From an uncultured Prevotellaceae bacterium (GTDB taxonomy: Bacteria > Bacteroidota > Bacteroidia > Bacteroidales > Bacteroidaceae), in assembly GCA_946187025.1 (NCBI GenBank), contig CAMHPM010000127.1, positions 1 through 5,638 of the forward strand: 5,638 nt of DNA. Reading direction: 5' to 3'. Position 1 is the first letter of the stretch. Each line of letters begins with the position of its first letter. The notes below the pieces were generated by a model, which was given only the letters and a program-made list of their open reading frames with translations, ran no database searches and was not told the DNA's origin. Positions 1-4,779 of the stretch are shown here, one piece after another. The position numbers and the translations under genes were made by a program.

Positions 1-684
1 ATTGTCGGCCGGCATGAGTTGGAGCAGCGCCGGGATGTCGTAGGTGATATGTCCGTCGTCGGTGCGCACTATCGTATGACGCGCTTTCACTGCCACTCCG
101 TCGATTATGTATTCGGCTGCTTCGAGTGTGATGACTCCCTGCGACGGTGTGGTGCAAAGTCGTTGCTGAGTCTTATAGCCGATGCACGAAATGCGTGCAA
201 CCACACTGTCCCGCTCGTATGGTATCACAAACTGTCCGCTTTCGTTGCTCACCCCTCCTGTCACGATTGTCGAATCAGCGATGTCGAGCAATGCTATGTT
301 GGCATACGCTACCGGCATTCCGTCTTCATCGACGATGCGTCCAGTGAGGCGTCGTTCGGTCTTGTGTATGCACTCCACATATATCTGCACACGTTGCTTG
401 CCCTTCACCTCGCCCGACTCGTCGGTCATCATGTTCACGTTGATAGGATAAAACCCTATCATCTGTTCAATGGCCTCGGGCAGCAGCTTGTTCCTGACGG
501 TGGTTGTTATTCGGAAATCTTCCAGTTCGTTGTAGAGGAAGTTTATTGTATATTCGTCCGACTCCTCGTTCAGCTGTCGCAGTGCATCGGCCAGCGACAC
601 ATCGTTGTAGGTGCGGCTTATGTGTTGTGCATGTAACGTTGCAGCAACAACACACGCCACACAAAAGAATACTATGCGTCTCAT
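1..684 (-). CDS. TonB-dependent-receptor-type outer membrane beta-barrel protein, N-terminal part
   Basis: The first 228 codons are present; the gene runs off the left edge, so plug completion and barrel are not seen. Residues 1-19 are a signal peptide ending LHA before Q20. Residues about 23-86 resemble an STN (secretin/TonB N-terminal) signalling domain, with SLADALRQLNEES near its start. Residues about 112-188 are a carboxypeptidase-regulatory-like beta-sandwich (LTGRIVDEDGMPVAYANI, then GQFVIPYERD and CIGYKT). From about 195 (IDGVAVKARHTIVRTDDGHI) the start of a plug or OMP_b-brl-type region follows. The start ATG (684-682) overlaps the anti-sigma stop TGA in an ATGA, which fixes the start and implies translational coupling. 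The STN domain plus the upstream sigma/anti-sigma pair suggest a transducing receptor that signals substrate occupancy to the anti-sigma protein. The substrate cannot be told; no SusD-like partner is visible in the window. Family call is firm; exact subfamily is not. Confidence 0.85.
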   Translation of the reverse strand, partial: MRRIVFFCVACVVAATLHAQHISRTYNDVSLADALRQLNEESDEYTINFLYNELEDFRITTTVRNKLLPEAIEQMIGFYPINVNMMTDESGEVKGKQRVQIYVECIHKTERRLTGRIVDEDGMPVAYANIALLDIADSTIVTGGVSNESGQFVIPYERDSVVARISCIGYKTQQRLCTTPSQGVITLEAAEYIIDGVAVKARHTIVRTDDGHITYDIPALLQLMPADN

Positions 685-1268
685 TCCACTATCAGCCTGT
701 CGTTGTCGATAATCATGTTTACACTCTCAAACCGGTTTAGGCTCTCCACCACCTTGCCCAGCGGTTGCTCCTTATACCACACGAAATAAAACCTGAGGCT
801 GTCGGCACGATCGTTTCTCACTACCAGCGACATATTGTAAAACTTGGCTATGTCGTGTGCGATGGCTGTGAGCGGAATGTTGTCGAACGTCACCGTCACC
901 ACACCTGTCGTGTCGGTGCGTATGGTATCAGCCGTTCCTGTATGTTGCCCATCATTCATTTCCATCACGGCAGCCACTTCGGCCGGTTCACCGCCATGCA
1001 AACTGCGTGTCACCACCACGGCAGCAACAGCAAGCGTCGAAACCAGTCCAACAAGTGCCGCAACATGCTTCGCCTGCCACTTGCGGTGCGAGGCCTGTGG
1101 CACTACCCTGCTCCGGTTCCTGCTGCTACGTTTTATCATCACCATCGTTTCATACATGTCGCGCGTCTCGGAGTCGCTGTCGATTATCCTGCGAATCTCG
1201 TCGTCGGTATATTGCCCGGGGTTGTCGAGCATATCAAACAACTTGCGCATATTGTCATTCGTTTCCAT
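681..1268 (-). CDS. FecR-family anti-sigma factor (DUF4974), short form
   Basis: A 195-residue single-pass inner-membrane regulator. Residues 1-50 form an acidic/basic cytoplasmic segment with the pattern usual for Bacteroidetes anti-sigma proteins (KLFDMLDNPGQYTDDEI, SETRDMYE), expected to hold the sigma factor. Residues about 68-87 are one hydrophobic span. Residues about 125-194 are a DUF4974-like periplasmic domain (VTFDNIPLTAIAHDIAKFYN, then QPLGKVVESLNRF and a final DNDRLIVE). Only about 35 residues link the membrane span to DUF4974, so the central FecR beta domain found in typical proteins of 300 or more residues is absent. DUF4974 is STN-like and is thought to meet the receptor's signalling domain. 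The gene starts 20 bases after the sigma stop and overlaps the receptor start by 4 bases. Start ATG 1268-1266; a second ATG at 1250 is possible. Anti-sigma role is inferred from family and context. Confidence 0.86.
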   Translation of the reverse strand: METNDNMRKLFDMLDNPGQYTDDEIRRIIDSDSETRDMYETMVMIKRSSRNRSRVVPQASHRKWQAKHVAALVGLVSTLAVAAVVVTRSLHGGEPAEVAAVMEMNDGQHTGTADTIRTDTTGVVTVTFDNIPLTAIAHDIAKFYNMSLVVRNDRADSLRFYFVWYKEQPLGKVVESLNRFESVNMIIDNDRLIVE

Positions 1269-1288
1269 CTTTATATGTTTTTGTAAGG

Positions 1289-1786
1289 TTATGATTTCCT
1301 TGGTCCCACTTCATTTCTGACCCTCTGTATGCTTTGCACCAGATACTTATACACCGTGTTGATATTCATGTCGAGCTTCGCGGCAATCTCCTTCAACGTC
1401 ATGTCGTCGTCAAACCGCATACGGAAAATAGTCCGGTGAGGTTCCGTCAGCCTCGAATCGACAAACATCTGTATAGCTTCGAGACATTCGTCCTGCCACT
1501 CGCTCAGCGTGCCGCCATCGATGGCATCGACGGGCCACAGGTTGCGCACCTGCTCCTTCACACCGGCACGACGCATCAAGTTATAACAACCGTTGCGCAC
1601 AGCCGACATGAGGTAAGCCTCGCTTTTGTCGGCAGCAGGCATGACGTCGAGCTCCATCAGCCGGGCAAACACATCCTGCACTATATCCTCCGCATCGTCG
1701 TCATCGCCCACGAGGGTCATGGCCAAATGCTTCATCCCCGCATAGTGACGACGAAACAAGTGTTCTATTTTCTTGCGTTCAAACAT
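1289..1786 (-). CDS. ECF-type RNA polymerase sigma factor (sigma-70 family)
   Basis: A 165-residue protein with the two domains of ECF sigma factors and nothing between them but a linker. Region 2 covers residues about 7-75 and includes DDDDAEDIVQDVFARL, the conserved acidic helix that contacts core polymerase, followed by AYLMSAVRNGCYNLMRR for -10 recognition. Region 4 covers about 97-158, with the helix-turn-helix MTLKEIAAKLDMNINTVYKYL that reads the -35 element. The open frame can be extended to 1810, but that codon is TTG and the extra eight residues are not family-like; ATG 1786-1784 (MFERKKIEHLF) is the usual ECF beginning, so I chose it. It heads the operon with the anti-sigma gene 20 bases downstream, so it probably acts on this operon or on related outer membrane genes. 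Its own mapped-looking promoter is of the housekeeping type. Confidence 0.92.
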   Translation of the reverse strand: MFERKKIEHLFRRHYAGMKHLAMTLVGDDDDAEDIVQDVFARLMELDVMPAADKSEAYLMSAVRNGCYNLMRRAGVKEQVRNLWPVDAIDGGTLSEWQDECLEAIQMFVDSRLTEPHRTIFRMRFDDDMTLKEIAAKLDMNINTVYKYLVQSIQRVRNEVGPRKS

Positions 1787-1833
1787 CTTCCGAATAAATA
1801 ATAAATCCAACGTTTTCCTAAGACCGGATAATC

Positions 1834-1853
1834 AGTGCAAGCCTGCTTACACC
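1834..1853 (-). other. Short hairpin in the predicted sigma-operon leader
   Basis: On the minus strand GGTGTAAG (1853-1846) and CTTGCACT (1841-1834) pair over eight positions, two of them G-U, around a CAGG tetraloop. No T-run follows, so it is not a standard intrinsic terminator. It lies about 47 nt upstream of the chosen sigma start. Role unknown; it could be chance structure. Confidence 0.35.
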
Positions 1854-1925
1854 CTGCCATGGCAATCAAAAGCCGGACACGAATCCAACTCCTGCAAGCA
1901 CCACCAGCATCAGCCTCAAGAGATG

Positions 1926-1956
1926 CAAACTTAACAAGTTTTTACTATATGACAAT
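1926..1956 (-). promoter_or_regulatory. Predicted housekeeping-type promoter of the sigma/anti-sigma/receptor operon
   Basis: Read on the minus strand, TAAGTTTG at 1933-1926 matches the Bacteroidetes -7 consensus TAnnTTTG exactly. ATTG at 1956-1953 sits 19 bp upstream and resembles the -33 TTTG element. Spacing of 19 bp is within the known range. Transcription would start near 1918-1922, leaving an untranslated leader of about 130 nt before the ATG at 1786. The match is by eye and the start site is inferred. Confidence 0.6.
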
Positions 1957-2070
1957 TCATATTCCCGTTTTTTTACGCCAGCCCCCACTTTTTTCACAGA
2001 CAAGCACCACAAGCCGTGCGATTCCGCATAAACGACCTGCATTGACCGCACTCTATAAGCCCGTTCAAGA

Positions 2071-2104
2071 GACTGCGCACTCGCGGGCCCGCGAGTGCGC
2101 AGTC
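2071..2104. repeat. Perfect 34-bp palindrome at the left end of the array
   Basis: The two 17-base halves, 2071-2087 and 2088-2104, are exact reverse complements, with GGGCCC at the centre and GACTGCGCACTC / GAGTGCGCAGTC as the arms. As RNA it would make a very stable GC-rich stem. No T-run follows on either strand, so it is not a canonical intrinsic terminator, but it could block exonucleases at the 3' end of the nucleotidase operon transcript. The right arm is the first direct copy of the array. Confidence 0.92.
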
Positions 2105-2170
2105 ACAGGGTCGCGAGTGCGCAGTCACAGGGTCGCGAGTGCGCAGTCGCAGGGCCGAGAGTGCGCAGTC
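2071..2170. repeat. 22-bp-period tandem array with one inverted terminal copy
   Basis: The 12-bp core GAGTGCGCAGTC occurs in direct orientation at 2093-2104, 2115-2126, 2137-2148 and 2159-2170, exactly 22 bp apart, and once inverted at 2071-2082. The units 2105-2126 and 2127-2148 are identical; unit 2149-2170 differs at a few positions outside the core (GC for AC at its start, and CCGA for TCGC before the shared GAGTGCGCAGTC). Spacer sequence between cores is ACAGGGTCGC or a variant. The 22-bp period is not a multiple of three, which argues against a coding repeat. The array lies 37 bases beyond the HNH stop, in the 3' flank of that operon. It could be a REP-like dispersed element, a protein-binding array (22 bp is about two helical turns), or a structured 3' RNA end. 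Function is unknown. Confidence 0.9.
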
Positions 2171-2206
2171 GTGAAAACGTATGGTGCACATGGCGACTGG
2201 GTGTTG

Positions 2207-2551
2207 TCAGTCAAAGAGTGATGGATCGGGCTGCCGGGTGTAGTTGCTTTGTGTGGCTGCCCAGCGGAGGTTGGTGTAGCGGTTGTTTGTGCGGTCGCCG
2301 TCGATATGCAGGACGTATGGATGGTTTTCGGGATTAGGGATGAAGTTCTCGGCTACAAGACGGTGCACCTTGAAGTTCTGACGAGCTATGCGCACTCGTC
2401 TGTAGCCTTTGCCGTTGAAGGAGGCTATCTCCTTCCATGTAGATATTGAGGTGTCGGGACGGCTTGTGGAGAGCACACGGCCGTCGTCGCATATATAATA
2501 ATAGGTGTGCCCTATTTGCAGGAACTGTACGAATCTGACTTGGGTGACCAT
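2207..2551 (-). CDS. Small HNH endonuclease-like protein (NUMOD4/HNH_3 type)
   Basis: A 114-residue protein. Residues about 14-35 (HTYYYICDDGRVLSTSRP) resemble the core of a NUMOD4 DNA-binding motif, and residues about 60-104 resemble the HNH_3 nuclease core: VHRLVAENFIPNP, then VLHIDGDRTNNRYTNLRWA and a final TQSN. The likely catalytic histidine is H82; the usual VNHIDG reads VLHIDG here. Such proteins are mostly known as phage and homing-type nucleases. No signal peptide is visible, so it should be cytoplasmic. The frame also permits GTG 2611 and ATG 2602, both overlapping the nucleotidase end; I chose ATG 2551-2549, 13 bases after that gene's stop, because the added residues are not family-like. 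It is probably co-transcribed with the nucleotidase. Whether it is active, or a domesticated remnant, cannot be told. Confidence 0.8.
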   Translation of the reverse strand: MVTQVRFVQFLQIGHTYYYICDDGRVLSTSRPDTSISTWKEIASFNGKGYRRVRIARQNFKVHRLVAENFIPNPENHPYVLHIDGDRTNNRYTNLRWAATQSNYTRQPDPSLFD

Positions 2552-2564
2552 ACCTTTAAGGTGT

Positions 2565-4133
2565 TTATTCCACGATGGTGATACGGCCCTGTGGTTTGGC
2601 ATACTCTGCACCGATGTGTCCCTCGAGTTTTTCGGTGACGTACCGGATGAGGCTTTCGCTGTATGCTGCCACGTTTGCCTTGAGTATCTTGTTGTTTTTC
2701 AGTATTCCGAAGAATCCGCCTCCGGTCACACAGTAGTCGATGGTTGCAAGTGTATATACCTTGTCGGGTTGCACGGGTTCGTACTGTCCAGTAGATGGGT
2801 TGAGCACAGTGAGGTCGGAAATGGTGTGAGTGGATGTGTGGACGGTGAATCTGATTCCCGACGATTGCGGGAAATCACCGTTTTCACGTGGGGTGTCGCG
2901 TGTGCCGCGTGTGAGCAGTTCGACGAGTTGCGCACCTGTGATTTTGACCATACAGACGTTGTTGTCGAATGGCAGAAGGCTCACCATGTCGCCGTAGGTG
3001 AGCCGGCCGGCTGGCAGGTTGGTGCGTATGCCGCCACCGTTGCTCAGGCCGATCTGTGCACCTGTGACATAGCGGTAGGCATCGGTCACTATATCTCCGG
3101 CATTGGTCTCGTCAAAACGTACTTCCTGCCGACCGTTGGCGTCGAGAATGGTGAGCGGTGCATCGCTCTGGCATATCACACGGTTGGTGATTTGTTCGAG
3201 TTCGGTCTTTATGCTGTCGGTGGTGTGTTTCACACGGCTGTTGACTGCCGTGAGTTCGGCAGCGGGTATGAGTTGTGTGGATATGTGTCCGTCGGGGGTG
3301 ATGAGCAGTTTGCCGATGTTAGCAAATTTCGTACCCGTCTCGCTCACTATCACCTGGCGTCCGTCGCGGTTGGCGACAAGTTCGCACGGGATGGTGGAAT
3401 GTGTATGTCCGTCGAGCAATGCGTCGATGCCGTTGGTTGCCTGTATCACGGTGTGCGAATTGACATGCAGGTCGTTGTCGGCCTCGCCCAAGTGTGACAG
3501 GACTACCACATAATCCACTCCCTCGCGACGCAACTGGTCAACCGACTGCTGAATGAGTCTGTTGAGCTCCGTCGGTTTCAGCTCGTAAAGCTGATTGCCT
3601 GCGTCGTCGAAGAACGCATATTGCTCGGTGCTGATGGTGGCGGGTGTCACGGCTCCTACGAATCCGATTCTACGCTTGCCGTATTGTTTCACGACCGAAG
3701 GCAGGAATACGCGCTGGCGGGTCTTAGTGTCGTAGAGGTTTACACAAGTAACAGGTGCCGACAGTTTCTGCATGAGTTCGAGCATCCGTGGTGTTTTGTA
3801 GTCGAACTCGTGGTTGCCAAGTGTCACGGCATCATAGCCCACCGAGTTCATTATGTCGATGATGTATCCGCCCTTCGAGATGGCTCCGGCCGACGCTCCC
3901 TGCAGGTAGTCGCCGTTGGAAACCACCGACACGTATGCCGTATCGGCTATCTGGTCGCGCAATCCGGCCAGCAGCGCATAGCCGTCGATGGCACAATGCA
4001 CATCGTTCTCGTAGAGCACCACTATGCTGCGGTCGGCCTTCCTGCCTACATGCGACACTGACTTACATCCTGCAAACACGAGCACCAGCAGCACAGAAGC
4101 AGCCGACGCAATAAGAAACTTGTTATTCTTCAT
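2565..4133 (-). CDS. Lipoprotein 5'-nucleotidase / UDP-sugar hydrolase (UshA-like), full length
   Basis: A 522-residue envelope enzyme expected to remove phosphate from nucleotides outside the cytoplasm. Residues 1-22 are a lipoprotein signal with lipobox FAGC and C23; the residues after it (KSVSH) lack the acidic surface-export signal, so a periplasm-facing location is likely. The metallophosphatase domain (about 35-275) shows the metal ligands in order: NDVHC (D44, H46), SNGD (D75), GNHEFD (N107, H108), LSHLGE (H214) and DGHTH (H243, H245). The 5'_nucleotid_C domain (about 318-495) shows NAGDIVTDAYR, NGGGIRTNLPAG, TYGDMVSLLPFDN and the substrate-clamp motif GGGFFG. Length matches full UshA-type enzymes, with all key residues present. 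ATG 4133-4131 overlaps the upstream lipoprotein gene by 11 bases, implying coupling. Nucleotide versus UDP-sugar preference cannot be read from sequence. Confidence 0.93.
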   Translation of the reverse strand: MKNNKFLIASAASVLLVLVFAGCKSVSHVGRKADRSIVVLYENDVHCAIDGYALLAGLRDQIADTAYVSVVSNGDYLQGASAGAISKGGYIIDIMNSVGYDAVTLGNHEFDYKTPRMLELMQKLSAPVTCVNLYDTKTRQRVFLPSVVKQYGKRRIGFVGAVTPATISTEQYAFFDDAGNQLYELKPTELNRLIQQSVDQLRREGVDYVVVLSHLGEADNDLHVNSHTVIQATNGIDALLDGHTHSTIPCELVANRDGRQVIVSETGTKFANIGKLLITPDGHISTQLIPAAELTAVNSRVKHTTDSIKTELEQITNRVICQSDAPLTILDANGRQEVRFDETNAGDIVTDAYRYVTGAQIGLSNGGGIRTNLPAGRLTYGDMVSLLPFDNNVCMVKITGAQLVELLTRGTRDTPRENGDFPQSSGIRFTVHTSTHTISDLTVLNPSTGQYEPVQPDKVYTLATIDYCVTGGGFFGILKNNKILKANVAAYSESLIRYVTEKLEGHIGAEYAKPQGRITIVE

Positions 4134-4677
4134 ATCTATAGTTTATTGTATTTTTCATTCCGACCGTGCTCATGTAGTGGCACACCCTACCCTTCACCGC
4201 CACGCGACATCCGAGCAGCCACGGGTTGTCACAGAGATTGAGTGCCTTTCGTGTTGCCACATACGAGCTGGCTGTGAGCAACTGCACCGGCACAGTGTGT
4301 TCCGCACGTGTCTCTTCAGGGCTGTCGGCCAACACAATGTTCGACTCCACCTCGCCTGCATCAAACACCACGTCACGGATGTTGGTGCCTCCTACGTAAC
4401 CAACCACATAACCCACAACCCACTTGTCGTCAAGCTCAACATCGGCACCTCTGACATAAAGTCCGAGGCTGCCGGCAGCAAGGTCGCCAGCTGTGAACGG
4501 TGCGTCTGCCGACCCGTCGCGTTCGCCACTGTGGCGGACCACCGTATCGGGGACTACAACAGACGGAACCGACGGTGCCGGCTCTTCCTCGCCAGCCACA
4601 TCAGCTTTCTCACATCCACACACCACAAGCAAAGTGGAGATTACAAAAAGCAATATATAACGGTCTGTAGCGTTCAT
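4123..4677 (-). CDS. DUF6359-type lipoprotein, function unknown
   Basis: A 184-residue predicted lipoprotein. Residues 1-21 are a signal segment with the lipobox VVCGC and lipidated C22; the next residues (EKADVAGEEE) are acid-rich, which in Bacteroidetes can direct lipoproteins to the cell surface. A proline-rich linker (about 31-44) precedes the domain at about 58-180, whose pattern fits DUF6359: FTAGDLAAG, WVVGYVVGYVGGT, VESNIVLADSP, TVPVQL, RKALNLCDNPWLLGCRVAVKG, and TVGMKNTINY. The alternating hydrophobic strands suggest an OB-like beta fold, but this is inference. It is the first gene of the operon, overlaps the nucleotidase start by 11 bases and so is probably made with it in linked amounts. 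A role in holding or presenting the nucleotidase's substrate is a guess from context. Start ATG 4677-4675 is the only one that retains the signal peptide. Confidence 0.8.
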   Translation of the reverse strand: MNATDRYILLFVISTLLVVCGCEKADVAGEEEPAPSVPSVVVPDTVVRHSGERDGSADAPFTAGDLAAGSLGLYVRGADVELDDKWVVGYVVGYVGGTNIRDVVFDAGEVESNIVLADSPEETRAEHTVPVQLLTASSYVATRKALNLCDNPWLLGCRVAVKGRVCHYMSTVGMKNTINYRYEE

Positions 4678-4685
4678 TTTTTTTG

Positions 4686-4693
4686 CAAAGATA
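4686..4693 (-). promoter_or_regulatory. Predicted -7 element of the lipoprotein-nucleotidase operon
   Basis: On the minus strand TATCTTTG (4693-4686) fits TAnnTTTG exactly. No good TTTG/TTG lies 19-21 bp upstream; the expected -33 zone falls near 4713-4718, where the minus strand reads ACCC. The last base of the element is only 8 bases before the ATG at 4677, with one C and seven A in between, so the mRNA would have a leader of about 0-6 nt. Confidence 0.5.
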
Positions 4694-4714
4694 TGAAATA
4701 ATTACCATTCGAGG

Positions 4715-4745
4715 GTTGTCAATTGTCGATTATTTTCTACCTTTG
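4715..4745 (+). promoter_or_regulatory. Predicted promoter of the aldolase gene
   Basis: TACCTTTG at 4738-4745 matches the Bacteroidetes -7 consensus TAnnTTTG, and GTTG at 4715-4718 lies 19 bp upstream as the -33 element. Transcription should start about 4750-4753, giving an AT-rich leader of about 28 nt before the ATG at 4780. The leader has no Shine-Dalgarno-like purine run, as is usual for highly expressed Bacteroidetes genes. Confidence 0.65.
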
Positions 4746-4779
4746 CACCAACTAAGCGAATTATTAATTAAAATAAATT

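Larger units (their letters stand above)
1787..2206. other. Non-coding region between the two minus-strand operons
   Basis: This gap of about 420 bases separates the 3' end of the HNH gene from the sigma gene start. From right to left it contains about 36 bases after the HNH stop, the 22-bp-period array and palindrome (2071-2170), a stretch with two homopolymer T-runs on the plus strand (about 1968-1995), the sigma-operon promoter, and the leader with its hairpin. Open frames crossing the region on both strands run through the array in changing frames and show no domain, so I do not annotate them as genes. I see no hairpin with a T-run that would serve as an intrinsic terminator for the nucleotidase operon. 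Confidence 0.7.

Noticed and set aside
1866..1910. 14-codon minus-strand leader peptide (MLVVLAGVGFVSGF) just after the predicted sigma-operon start site
   Set aside because: It lies in the leader and is hydrophobic, but it begins only about 10 nt after the inferred transcript start, has no ribosome-binding context or attenuator-like codon run, and is short enough to be chance.
2044..2053. Sixth, degenerate copy of the core (GACCGCACTC)
   Set aside because: It needs a two-base deletion to align with GACTGCGCACTC and is off the 22-bp register, so it is too weak to count.
2071..2104. Rho-independent terminator
   Set aside because: The stem is strong and perfectly symmetric, but neither strand has a T-run after it.
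2071..2170. CRISPR array
   Set aside because: The period is 22 bp with near-identical spacers of about 10 bp, not unique spacers of 25-40 bp, and no cas gene is present.
1994..2191. 65-codon minus-strand open frame across the array
   Set aside because: Arginine/cysteine-rich low-complexity translation created by the repeat, with no family pattern and no promoter or leader that supports it.
1835..2221. 128-codon plus-strand open frame through the array
   Set aside because: It has no recognisable domain, reads through the 22-bp repeats in successive different frames, and overlaps the sigma-operon promoter; its length is explained by the lack of stops in the GC-rich repeat.
2552..2611. N-terminal extension of the HNH protein to GTG 2611 or ATG 2602
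   Set aside because: Either would overlap the nucleotidase coding end by 38-47 bases, and the added residues do not look like part of the NUMOD4 domain.
2505..3497. 330-codon plus-strand open frame opposite the nucleotidase
   Set aside because: It is the antisense shadow of a gene whose every catalytic motif is readable on the minus strand; its translation shows no domain.
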